A program made the position numbers and the translations under genes. A stretch of 64,000 nucleotides of DNA, from positions 39,990,544 to 40,054,543 of the forward strand of contig OY759263.1 of assembly GCA_963662155.1 (NCBI GenBank), in the 5' to 3' direction. The stretch's first letter is position 1, and each line of letters begins with the position of its first letter. This DNA is from Lamellibrachia columna. Lineage: Eukaryota; Annelida; Polychaeta; Sabellida; Siboglinidae. Below the pieces are notes generated by a model. It was not told the origin of the DNA and made no database searches. It saw nothing but the letters and a program-made list of their open reading frames with translations. Of the stretch, positions 27,601 through 38,410 are shown piece after piece.

Positions 27601-30600
27601 AGAAACCCATTCTCTACAACACAACAAACGACTTACTGCCATAGCCAACAAACCCATTCTCTACAACACAACAAACATCTTACTGCCATAGCCAACAAAC
27701 CCATTCTCTACAACACAACAAACATCTTACTGCCATAACCAACAAACCCATTCTCTACAACACAACAAACATCTTACTGCCATAGCCAACAAATCCATTC
27801 TCTACAACACAACAAACATCTTACTGCCATAGCCAACAAACCCATTCTCTACAACACAACAAATGTTTTACTGCCATAGCCAACAAACCCATTCTCTACA
27901 ACACAACAAACATCTTACTGCCATAGCCAACAAACCCATTCTCTACAACACAACAAACGTCTTACTGCCATAGCCAACAAACCCATTCTCTACAACACAA
28001 CAAACATCTTACTGCCATAGCCAACAAACCCATTCTCTACAACACAACAAACATCTTACTGCCATAGCCAACAAACCCATTCTCTACAACACAACAAACA
28101 TCTTACTGCCATAGCCAACAAACCCATTCTCTACAACACAACAAACATCTTACTGCCATAGCCAACAAACCCATTCTCTACAACACAACAAATGTTTTAC
28201 TGCCATAGCTAATAAACCCATTCTCTACAACACAACAAACGTCTTACTTCCATAGCCATTCTCTGAACCTAAACAAACGTCTTACTGCCATAGCCAACAA
28301 ACCCATTCTATACAACACAACAAACATTTTACTGCCATAGCCAACAAACCCATTCTCTGAACCAAAACAAACATCTTACTGCCATAGCCAACAAACCCAT
28401 TCTTTGAACCTAAACAAACGTCTTACTGCCATAGCCAACAAACCCATTCTATACAACACAACAAACATCTTACTGCCATAGCCAACAAACCCATTCTCAG
28501 AACCACAACAAACATCTTACTGCCACAGCCAACAAACCCATTCTCTGAACCACAACAAACATCTTACTGCCATAGTCAACAAACCCATACTCTGAACCAC
28601 AACAAACGTCTTGCTGCCATAGCGAACAAGCCCATTCTCTGAACCACAATAAATGTCTTACTGCCATAGTCAACAAACCCATTCTCTTAACCACAACAAA
28701 TGCCTTACTGCCATTGCTAACAAACCCATTTTCTGAACCACAACAAACATCTTACTGCCATAGCCAACAAACCCATTCTCTGAACCACAACAAACATCTT
28801 ACTGCCATTGCTAACAAACCCATTTTCTGAACCACAACAAACATCTTACTGCCATAGCCAACAAATCCATTCTCTGAACCACAACAAACATCTTACTGCC
28901 ATTGCTAACAAACCCATTTTCTGAACCACAACAAACATCTTACTACCATAGCTAACAAACCCATTCTCTGAACCACAACAAACATCTTACTGCCTTAGCC
29001 AACAAACCCATTCTCTGAACCACAACAAACATCTTACTGTCATAGCCAACAAACCCGTTCTCTGAACCACAACAAACATCTTACTGCCATAGCCAACAAA
29101 TCCATTCTCTACAACACAACAAATGTTTTACTGCCATAGCCAACAAACCCATTCTCTACAACACAACAAACATCTTACTGCCACAGCCAACAAACCCATT
29201 CTCTACAACACAACAAACGTCTTACTGCCATAGCCAACAAACCCATTCTCTACAACACAACAAACATCTTACTGCCATAGCCAACAAACCCATTCTCTAC
29301 AACACAACAAACATCTTACTGCCATAGCCAACAAACCCATTCTCTACAACACAACAAACATCTTACTGCCATAGCCAACAAACCCATTCTCTACAACACA
29401 ACAAACATCTTACTGCCATAGCCAACAAACCCATTCTCTACAACACAACAAATGTTTTACTGCCATAGCCAATAAACCCATTCTCTGATCCTAAACAAAC
29501 GTCTTACTGCCATAGCCAACAAACCCATTCTATACAACACAACAAACATCTTACTGCCATAGCCAACAAACCCATTCTCAGAACCACAACAAACATCTTA
29601 CTGCCACAGCCAACAAACCCATTCTCTGAACCACAACAAACATCTTACTGCCATAGTCAACAAACCCATACTCTGAACCACAACAAACGTCTTGCTGCCA
29701 TAGCGAACAAGCCCATTCTCTGAACCACAATAAATGTCTTACTGCCATAGTCAACAAACCCATTCTCTTAACCACAACAAATGCCTTACTGCCATTGCTA
29801 ACAAACCCATTTTCTGAACCACAACAAACATCTTACTGCCATAGCCAACAAACCCATTCTCTGAACCACAACAAACATCTTACTGCCATTGCTAACAAAC
29901 CCATTTTCTGAACCACAACAAACATCTTACTGCCACAGCCAACAAACCCATTCTTTGAAACACAACAAACATCTTACTGCCACAGCCAACAAACCCATTC
30001 TCTGAACCACAACAAACATCTTACTGCCATAGCCAACAAACCCATTCTCTGAACCACAACAAACATCTTACTGCCATAGCCAACAAATCCATTCTCTGAA
30101 CCACAACAAACATCTTACTGCCATAGCCAACAAACCCAATCTCTGAACCACAACAAACATCTTACTGCCATAGCCAACAAATCCATTCTCTGAACCACAA
30201 CAAACATCTTACTGTCATAGCCAACAAACCCGTTCTTTGAACCACAACAAACATCTTACTGCCACAGCCAACAAACCCATTCTCTGAACCACAATAAACA
30301 TCTTACTGCCATAGCCAACAAACCCATTCTCTGAACCACAACAAACATCTTACTGTCATAGCCAACAAACCCATTCTCTGAACCACAACAAACATCTTAC
30401 TGCAACAGCCAACAAACCCATTATTTGAACCACAACAAACATCTTACTGTCATAGCCAACAAACCCATTCTCTGAACCACAACAAACATCTTACTGCCAT
30501 AGCCAACAAACCCATTCTCTGAACCACAACAAACATCTTACTGCCATAGCCAACAAATCCATTCTCTGAACCACAACAAACATCTTACTGCCATTGCTAA

Positions 30601-33600
30601 CAAACCCATTTTCTGAACCACAACAAACATCTTACTACCATAGCTAACAAACCCATTCTCTGAACCACAACAAACATCTTACTGCCTTAGCCAACAAATC
30701 CATTCTCTGAACCACAACAAACATCTTACTGCCATTGCTAACAAACCCATTTTCTGAACCACAACAAACATCTTACTACCATAGCTAACAAACCCATTCT
30801 CTGAACCACAACAAACATCTTACTGCCTTAGCCAACAAACCCATTCTCTGAACCACAACAAACATCTTACTGTCATAGCCAACAAACCTGTTCTCTGAAC
30901 CACAACAAACATCTTACTGCCATAGCAAACAAACCCATTCTCTGAACCACAACAAACATCTTATTGCCACAGCCAACAAACCCATTCTTTGAACCACAAC
31001 AAACATCTTACTGTCACAGCCAACAAACCCATTCTTTGAACCACAACAAACATCTTACTGTCATAGCCAACAAACCCGTTCTCTGAACCTCAACAAACAT
31101 CTTACTGCCATAGCCAACAAACCCATTCTCTGAACCACAACAAACATCTTACTGCCATAGCCAACAAACCCATTCTCTGAACCACAACAAACATCTTACT
31201 GTCATAGCCAACAAACCCATTCTCTGAAACACAACAAACATCTTACTGCCACAGCCAACAAACCCATTCTCTGAACCACAACAAACATCTTACTGCCATA
31301 GCCAACAAACTCATTCTCTACAACACAACAAACATCTTACTGCCATAGCCAACAAACCCATTCTCTACAACACAACAAACGTCTTACTGCCATTGCTAAC
31401 AAACCCATTTTCTGAACCACAACAAACATCTTACTACCATAGCTAACAAACCCATTCTCTGAACCACAACAAACATCTTACTGCCATTGCTAACAAACCC
31501 ATTTTCTAAACCACAACAAACATCTTACTACCATAGCCAACAAACCCATTCTCTGAACCACAACAAATGTCTTACTGTCATAGCCAACAAACTCATTCTC
31601 TGAACCACAACAAACATCTTACCACCGTAGCCAACAAATCCATTCTCTGAACCACAACAAACATCTTACTGCCATAGCCAACAAACCCATTCTATGAAGC
31701 ACAGCAAACGTCTTTCTGCCATAGCCAACAAATCCATTCTATGAAGCACAGCAAACGTCTTACTGCCATAGCCAACAAACCCATTCACTACAACGCAACA
31801 AACGTCTTACTGCCACAGCCAACAAACCCATTCTCTGAACCACAACAAATGTCTTACTGTCATAGCCAACAAACTCATTCTCTGAACCACAACAAACGTC
31901 TTACCACCGTAGCCAACAAATCCATTCTCTGAACCACAACAAACATCTTACTGCCATAGCCAACAAACCCATTCTATGAAGCACAGCAAACGTCTTACTG
32001 CCATAGCCAACAAACCCATTCTATGAAGCACAGCAAAAGTCTTACTGCCATAGCCAACAAACCCATTCTATGAAGCACAGCAAACGTCTTACGGCCATAG
32101 CCAAGAAACCCATTCACTACAACGCAACAAACGTCTTACTGCCACAGCCAAGAAACCCATTCTCTACAACACAACAAACGACTTACTGCCATAGCGAACA
32201 AATACATTCTCTACAACACAACAAACATCTTACTGCCATAGCCAACAATCCCATTCTCTACAACACAACAAACACCTTACTGCCATAACCAACAAACCCA
32301 TTCTCTACAACACAACAAACATCTTACTGCCATAGCCAACAAATCCATTCTCTACAACACAACAAACGACTTACTGCCATAGCCAACAAACCCATTCTCT
32401 ACAACACAACAAATGTTTTACTGCCATAGCCAACAAACCCATTCTCTACAACACAACAAACATCTTACTGCCATAGCCAACAAACCCATTCTCTACAACA
32501 CAACAAACGTCTTACTGCCATAGCCAACAAACCCATTCTCTACAACACAACAAACATCTTACTGCCATAGCCAACAAACCCATTCTCTACAACACAACAA
32601 ACATCTTACTGCCATAGCCAACAAACCCATTCTCTACAACACAACAAACATCTTACTGCCATAGCCAACAAACCCATTCTCTACAACACAACAAACATCT
32701 TACTGCCATAGCCAACAAACCCATTCTCTACAACACAACAAATGTTTTACTGCCATAGCTAATAAACCCATTCTCTACAACACAACAAACGTCTTACTTC
32801 CATAGCCATTCTCTGAACCTAAACAAACGTCTTACTGCCATAGCCAACAAACCCATTCTATACAACACAACAAACATTTTACTGCCATAGCCAACAAACC
32901 CATTCTCTGAACCAAAACAAACATCTTACTGCCATAGCCAACAAACCCATTCTTTGAACCTAAACAAACGTCTTACTGCCATAGCCAACAAACCCATTCT
33001 ATACAACACAACAAACATCTTACTGCCATAGCCAACAAACCCATTCTCAGAACCACAACAAATATCTTACTGCCACAGCCAACAAACCCATTCTCTGAAC
33101 CACAACAAACATCTTACTGCCATAGTCAACAAACCCATACTCTGAACCACAACAAACGTCTTGCTGCCATAGCGAACAAGCCCATTCTCTGAACCACAAT
33201 AAATGTCTTACTGCCATAGTCAACAAACCCATTCTCTTAACCACAACAAATGCCTTACTGCCATTGCTAACAAACCCATTTTCTGAACCACAACAAACAT
33301 CTTACTGCCATAGCCAACAAACCCATTCTCTGAACCACAACAAACATCTTACTGCCATTGCTAACAAACCCATTTTCTGAACCACAACAAACATCTTACT
33401 GCCATAGCCAACAAATCCATTCTCTGAACCACAACAAACATCTTACTGCCATTGCTAACAAACCCATTTTCTGAACCACAACAAACATCTTACTACCATA
33501 GCTAACAAACCCATTCTCTGAACCACAACAAACATCTTACTGCCTTAGCCAACAAACCCATTCTCTGAACCACAACAAACATCTTACTGCCATTGCTAAC

Positions 33601-35066
33601 AAACCCATTTTCTGAACCACAACAAACATCTTACTGCCATAGCCAACAAATCCATTCTCTGAACCACAACAAACATCTTACTGCCATTGCTAACAAACCC
33701 ATTTTCTGAACCACAACAAACATCTTACTACCATAGCTAACAAACCCATTCTCTGAACCACAACAAACATCTTACTGCCTTAGCCAACAAACCCATTCTC
33801 TGAACCACAACAAACATCTTACTGTCATAGCCAACAAACCCGTTCTCTGAACCACAACAAACATCTTACTGCCATAGCCAACAAATCCATTCTCTACAAC
33901 ACAACAAATGTTTTACTGCCATAGCCAACAAACCCATTCTCTACAACACAACAAACATCTTACTGCCATAGCCAACAAACCCATTCTCTGAACCACAACA
34001 AACATCTTACTGTCATAGCCAACAAACCCGTTCTCTGAACCACAACAAACATCTTACTGCCATAGCCAACAAATCCATTCTCTACAACACAACAAATGTT
34101 TTACTGCCATAGCCAACAAACCCATTCTCTACAACACAACAAACATCTTACTGCCATAGCCAACAAACCCATTCTCTACAACACAACAAACATCTTACTG
34201 CCATAGCCAACAAACCCATTCTCTACAACACAACAAACATCTTACTGCCATAGCCAACAAACCCATTCTCTACAACACAACAAATGTTTTACTGCCATAG
34301 CCAATAAACCCATTCTCTGATCCTAAACAAACGTCTTACTGCCATAGCCAACAAACCCATTCTATACAACACAACAAACATCTTACTGCCATAGCCAACA
34401 AACCCATTCTCAGAACCACAACAAACATCTTACTGCCACAGCCAACAAACCCATTCTCTGAACCACAACAAACATCTTACTGCCATAGTCAACAAACCCA
34501 TACTCTGAACCACAACAAACGTCTTGCTGCCATAGCGAACAAGCCCATTCTCTGAACCACAATAAATGTCTTACTGCCATAGTCAACAAACCCATTCTCT
34601 TAACCACAACAAATGCCTTACTGCCATTGCTAACAAACCCATTTTCTGAACCACAACAAACATCTTACTGCCATAGCCAACAAACCCATTCTCTGAACCA
34701 CAACAAACATCTTACTGCCATTGCTAACAAACCCATTTTCTGAACCACAACAAACATCTTACTGCCACAGCCAACAAACCCATTCTTTGAACCACAACAA
34801 ACATCTTACTGCCACAGCCAACAAACCCATTCTCTGAACCACAACAAACATCTTACTGCCATAGCCAACAAACCCATTCTCTGAACCACAACAAACATCT
34901 TACTGCCATAGCCAACAAATCCATTCTCTGAACCACAACAAACATCTTACTGCCATAGCCAACAAACCCAATCTCTGAACCACAACAAACATCTTACTGC
35001 CATAGCCAACAAACCCACTCTCTGAACCACAATAAACATCTTACTGTCATAGCCAACAAACTCATT
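24615..35066 (-). repeat. 47-bp tandem array (about 220 copies) made from the exon 6 acceptor junction; fills 98% of intron 5
   Basis: On the plus strand the unit runs catcttactgccatagccaa, caaacccattctctgaacca, caacaaa (47 bp). On the transcribed strand this is 36 nt matching the start of exon 6 (AGAATGGGTTTGTTGGC through AAGATGTTTG) plus 11 nt ending in TTCAG or TTGTAG, a candidate acceptor. The real exon 6 start is the last unit of the array. Three unit families are visible: ctctgaaccac, ctctacaacac and ctatgaagcac. Some units are shorter, for example where ccatagccattctctgaacc lacks about 16 bp. The distal end is a unit at about 35040-35066, followed by only about 157 bp of unique intron before exon 5. 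Short open frames of 60 to 97 codons inside the array are translations of the repeat. Confidence 0.98.
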
Positions 35067-35223
35067 CTCAGTACAAAACTTAAGTGTTGAATAATTAGAA
35101 ATCATACGCATGTTAGTCTGGATCTTGAGAATAAACAATAACATAAAAAACATTAGTAAATACTAAAAATATATTTATTTAAATGCGAGCATACACAACT
35201 GTATTAGAGGGAAGGAGACTCAC
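35067..35223 (-). other. Unique 5' remainder of SLC12A8 intron 5
   Basis: About 157 bp of AT-rich single-copy sequence lies between the exon 5 donor and the first 47-bp unit. Without the array, intron 5 would be about 170 bp, in line with the short introns 2 to 4. I see no other element in it. Confidence 0.7.
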
Positions 35224-35337
35224 CTGGGTCTGTGTGGATGAAGGACCCAACAAGGAAGTCTAGCATCGCCACAAACAGGATCATGAGTAGGACAAGTTGC
35301 AGTCGAATCACCCACTTCACGCCCGCCACATTGATGC
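35224..35337 (-). CDS. SLC12A8: SLC12A8 exon 5: fifth membrane segment
   Basis: The exon is 114 nt, entering and leaving in phase 1. It completes Gly214, encodes residues 215-251 and leaves G for Glu252. The translation [13 protein letters not shown], then [19 protein letters not shown], then IHTDP matches the SLC12A8 TM4-TM5 region, which has the pattern GVKW-IRLQ followed by LDFVVGSFTHLDP in vertebrates. The acceptor is GTTTCAG|GC and the donor is CCCAG|GTGAGT, both strong. The split codons at both ends give the conserved Gly and Glu, which supports the boundaries. The next exon in the transcript lies 10.6 kb away across the 47-bp array. Confidence 0.96.
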
Positions 35338-35956
35338 CTGAAACACAGGGGGGAGGGGGGCAATAACATGTCTGTGTGAAATCATCATCAGTACATTACA
35401 TCAATAATACAATATCTTCTCATCTTCTCATCTTCCGGTTACGAGTTTTCCATCTCTGCGAGGCTTGTAAAGGCTTTTTTAGAGTGTCCTGATCTAGAAT
35501 TAGTGAGGCCACTATATACAGGTTACACATTAACCCTGTGTGGGAACTTTTTACTCCCCTGGCATAGAGACCCAGTGGAAGGAACCAACAGCTTTTAGTG
35601 CCTCTTCTGATAGACACAGGCAAAGTAGAACAAAGTTGTGCAAGTTTGGAAAGGTGGAAAGCAGGTGAACTCAAACCCTGCTCTACTGAACAGTCTGGCA
35701 TTATACTGCCAAGCTAACAATTATTATGTAATAATTTGGAACATATATGAACATTGTATTTACACTGCTTGTATGTTTTAGTTTAATATATATATATACA
35801 TGTGTAGGGCTCTTTCATTTCTATGAAACTGTTTAGCTTCTGTGGAGAGTTCTCTGATCCCAGGTAGCGGAACTCAAACATTCAAGGCATACCAGACAGT
35901 AGCTGAAACAAGTAGAGAAAGCCTGTGGGAAGATAGGATGGACTGAGAGGACAAAC
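35338..35956 (-). other. SLC12A8 intron 4 (619 bp)
   Basis: The intron runs between the phase-1 donor CTAG|GTTTGT and the acceptor TTTCAG. It contains a 94-codon open stretch on the minus strand at 35420-35701 with no family I recognise, a short G-run near 35347-35360 and a short TA tract near 35788. Nothing else is supported. Confidence 0.75.
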
Positions 35957-36074
35957 CTAGAAGGAGGAGGACAATGCCAGCCCCGATGCCCCGGGCCATC
36001 CACACACTGTCCTGGTGGAGTAGGGCTGTCAGAGACTCGCCAAACCCAACAACATACAGTGAGCAGGCGACCGC
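35957..36074 (-). CDS. SLC12A8: SLC12A8 exon 4: third and fourth membrane segments
   Basis: The exon is 118 nt, entering in phase 0 and leaving in phase 1. It encodes residues 175-213 plus one base of Gly214. The translation AVACSLYVVGFGESLTALL, then HQDSVWMARGIGAGIVLLLL corresponds to vertebrate SLC12A8 C-V-A-G-A-x-Y-x-x-G-F-A-E-S and the A-V-R-G-I segment that starts TM4. The acceptor is TATTGCAG|GC and the donor is CTAG|GTTTGT, a weaker donor than the others. Chaining with exon 3 (ending FGQ) and exon 5 (starting in the shared Gly) keeps one frame and no stop. Confidence 0.95.
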
Positions 36075-36709
36075 CTGCAATACACACAACACACACATCA
36101 TTGTCTGAGCATGTTTCCTCTACCATTAACTACCACCAAAGAGAATGTTAAAGTTCTAGTCTGACAGGGAAAAGACAACAAATGCTACACAGAAAAGCAT
36201 ATTTTTAATTGTCAGATGGCAAATACGTTGAATATCAATAAGATTTTCATGATATGTATGTGGTTTAAGTTAACATTATGTGTCATGGTATATCTTTACT
36301 AGTGGCTGACATAATTAGAATAATAAATTTCTGATTGCCTTGCCATGCACCAAGATAATTGCACATCTATGCTAACACGTGCTCAGTCGCATTCAACATT
36401 ATTCAAATGTCACATTGACCTATTTTTGCGTTCTGAAGTTAGCGTCATGATTTTCATTACACATAAGCAAGTGTTATTGTTGGTACAATGCAGTCTTTGC
36501 TGACATGACAAATTATTAAATATTTGTAGACAAGGTTCAGTCACGCATTGTTGTGGATACACCACTGTTCTGACTCTCTAAACATTAAGTATGGTTTGTC
36601 ATGTCATGCACCAGAGGTGCTACTGGTTATTTTTGGCACTTACTTATTCTCTTCACACCCCAGTTGGTGCATTTTAATGATAAAGTATAAACTATAAACT
36701 ACAGCTCAC
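36075..36709 (-). other. SLC12A8 intron 3 (635 bp)
   Basis: AT-rich unique sequence between CAG|GTGAGC and TTGCAG. A TG/GT-rich pyrimidine stretch precedes the acceptor near 36085. I see no repeat array, gene or mobile element here, so it serves as an ordinary comparison for the array-filled introns. Confidence 0.75.
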
Positions 36710-36901
36710 CTGACCGAAGCAGTAGAGAATGCCAATGGCGGCTCCCACCCTCGCCCCGAGGACGTGGGACACAAGAAAGTAGATGCCCCCACTCTCCATG
36801 TGACAGCGCTCACACACCCCGATGGCACTCATCGCTGCCACCAGAGCCACACTGATGGTCAACAGGATGATGACAACCGACAGACCAATCCCTGCATTGC
36901 C
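36710..36901 (-). CDS. SLC12A8: SLC12A8 exon 3: second and start of third membrane segment
   Basis: The exon is 192 nt, exactly 64 codons, phase 0 at both ends, residues 111-174. The translation begins GNAGIGLSVVIILLTISVAL, continues AAMSAIGVCERCHMESGGIY and ends GAAIGILYCFGQ. This matches SLC12A8 (G-N-T-G start, S-G-I-G-V-x-E-R, S-G-G-V-Y, then G-L-L-Y-x-F-G-Q). The donor is CAG|GTGAGC. The acceptor TGTGTAG|GGC is repeated: the first 23 nt of the exon plus 7 nt of intron form a 30-bp tandem repeat just upstream. Only the most exon-proximal acceptor gives an open frame, because each upstream copy is followed 30 nt later by an in-frame TAG. Confidence 0.95.
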
Positions 36902-37044
36902 CTACACAGACAGACCAATCCCTGCATTGCCCTACACAGACAGACCAATCCCTGCATTGCACTACACAGACAGACCAATCCCTGCATTGCCCTACACAGA
37001 CAGATCAATCCCTGCATTGCCCTACACAGACAGACCAATTCCTT
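36881..37044 (-). repeat. 30-bp tandem array (5.5 copies) made from the exon 3 acceptor junction
   Basis: The plus-strand unit cagaccaatccctgcattgc plus cctacacaga repeats from 36881, with the first copy overlapping the coding start of exon 3. In transcript orientation each unit is the TGTGTAG acceptor followed by the first 23 nt of the exon. Acceptor-like junctions fall at 36901 (authentic), 36931, 36961 (one base changed), 36991 and 37021. A separate copy at 37112-37139 lies beyond a (CA)n and (GCAC)n tract, so the array was probably longer or was interrupted. Confidence 0.95.
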
Positions 37045-37051
37045 GTCCCCG

Positions 37052-37079
37052 CCCCCATACACACACACAAACACGCACA

Positions 37080-37111
<32 letters not shown>
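37052..37111. repeat. (CA)n / (GCAC)n microsatellite in SLC12A8 intron 2
   Basis: Alternating acacacac, acgcac and gcacgcac blocks separate the 5.5-copy 30-bp array from an isolated copy of the same unit at 37112-37139. The position suggests the microsatellite expanded within the array. It is wholly intronic. Confidence 0.93.
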
Positions 37112-37248
37112 AACCAATCCCTGCATTGCCCTACACACGAGATACAGCTACTGATACTGATGATACAGTGACATTGATGGCATTAGTTAACCCACTGTGA
37201 TACATTGACACTGACATCTTTAGTGACATGGTGACACAGTTTACTGAC

Positions 37249-37389
37249 CACCATCCAGCCAGTTCTGAGGAAGATGACGACTCCAAAGATGTTGATCATG
37301 CAGGACGTGAAGACACCATCCCACGTGCCAAACAGGAGAGGCTCTGACACAAAGAAGTTGCTCTTCCACCATGGCTGACTGTGGGCCGA
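37249..37389 (-). CDS. SLC12A8: SLC12A8 exon 2: N-terminal W-W motif and first membrane segment
   Basis: The exon is 141 nt, 47 codons, phase 0 at both ends, residues 64-110. The translation [18 protein letters not shown] followed by [20 protein letters not shown] and IFLRTGWMV is the most diagnostic part of the gene. The Q-P-W-W-K block and the [19 protein letters not shown] run are characteristic of SLC12A8 and place TM1 at about residues 88-108. The acceptor is GTTTCAG|TCG. The donor chosen is GTG|GTCAGT, because it gives the conserved G-W-x-V/G-N junction with exon 3. The sequence continues open past this donor, but the conserved alignment stops there. A 25-bp array starts about 8 bp upstream of the acceptor. 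Confidence 0.95.
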
Positions 37390-37395
37390 CTGAAA

Positions 37396-37862
37396 CATAT
37401 ACATCACATATGTCACACAACATACATGTCACATTTGTCACACAACATACATGTCATATGTGTCACACAACACACATGTCATATGTGTCACACAACATAC
37501 TTGTCATATGTGTCACACAACATACATGTCATGTGTCACACAACTTACACATCATAATGTGTCACACAACATACATGTCATATGTGTCACACAACATTCA
37601 TGTCATATGTGTCACACAACATACACGTCATATGTGTCATACAATATACATGTCATATGTGTCACACAACATACATGTCATATGTGTCACACAACATTCA
37701 TGTCATATGTGTCACACAACATACATGTCAGGTGTCACAAAACATACATGTCATATGTGTCACATTACATACATATCATGTGTTACACAATATACATATC
37801 ATGTGTCACACAACATACTCATCACATGTGTCACACAACACAGACGTGACACGTGTCACACA
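37396..37862. repeat. 25-bp tandem array (about 18 copies) abutting the exon 2 acceptor
   Basis: The plus-strand unit is tcatatgtgtcacacaacat followed by acatg, with units shortened to about 22 bp where tatg is lost (for example near 37525 and 37730). The array lies wholly in intron 1 and begins within about 8 bp of exon 2. Unlike the exon 3 and exon 6 arrays it contains no exon sequence. Open frames of 95 to 197 codons on the plus strand here are repeat translations. Confidence 0.93.
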
Positions 37863-38408
37863 GATCTAAAGCTGTCTAAGTCTAACAGTTGTCACCAATT
37901 AGTTTGTTCTCTGCCTTGTAGACTTAGAGTTCATAAACATGCAGCAGAAACGTCAAATGTGTAACTATTAACTGCCATTTCACTGCAACTGACAACTGGC
38001 CCACTTTCTGAACAATGCCACACACAATTGGTAAGTTCATTTATTGTTCTCAGTGAGAACATCCAATCTATAATGTTGTTTTACTAATGCTTCACTTTGC
38101 TCTCTAGTTTGACTACCGTCCTGAAGTTAGTCGAGTGAACAGACAGAGGGAAGTAGAAATGAAGAAGGTGCCAGACAGGGTGTGGAAGCCCAGGAGAGAC
38201 ACACCTGCCACATGTAACATCACTTGTAGATAGTTCTCTTACAGTGAGAGATCATCCATCTTACCAAAAGTTATCATAAAATATTAATGCCAAACATGGT
38301 CAATGATGAAACAATTGAAAAATTAGTTCACATCTACACAAAGTGCCATGGAAAGAACATTGCTGAACCATCAAGCTCAGAAAGAAGAAAAGAGTAAGAG
38401 GGAGACTG
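37863..38408 (-). other. Unique middle part of SLC12A8 intron 1
   Basis: About 550 bp between the 25-bp and 51-bp arrays. I see no exon, mobile element or clear regulatory motif in it. Confidence 0.6.
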
Positions 38409-38410
38409 AC

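Noticed and set aside
26470..34607. Repeated minus-strand frames of 65 to 70 codons beginning MVKRMGLL, and plus-strand frames beginning MKHSKRL.
   Set aside because: They are translations of 47-bp units recurring at the block period, lie in an intron and have no family signature.
1..35066. Centromeric satellite DNA.
   Set aside because: Both arrays are intronic, flank a conserved in-frame exon and derive from its ends. Higher-order structure alone does not make a centromere.
24615..35066. Multiple functional exon 6 copies as mutually exclusive exons.
   Set aside because: Units hold only the first 36 nt of the exon. None contains the TM6 part, so they cannot replace exon 6.
35420..35701. 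A 93-codon minus-strand frame in intron 4.
   Set aside because: It lies within an intron bounded by well-supported exons, and no domain is recognised. It may be part of an old repeat, but I cannot support that.
37371..37964. Plus-strand frames of 95 to 197 codons rich in C-H-T and H-V-I-C-V-T-Q motifs, superficially zinc-finger-like.
   Set aside because: They are translations of the 25-bp array in three phases, and C/H spacing follows the repeat and not a zinc-finger pattern.
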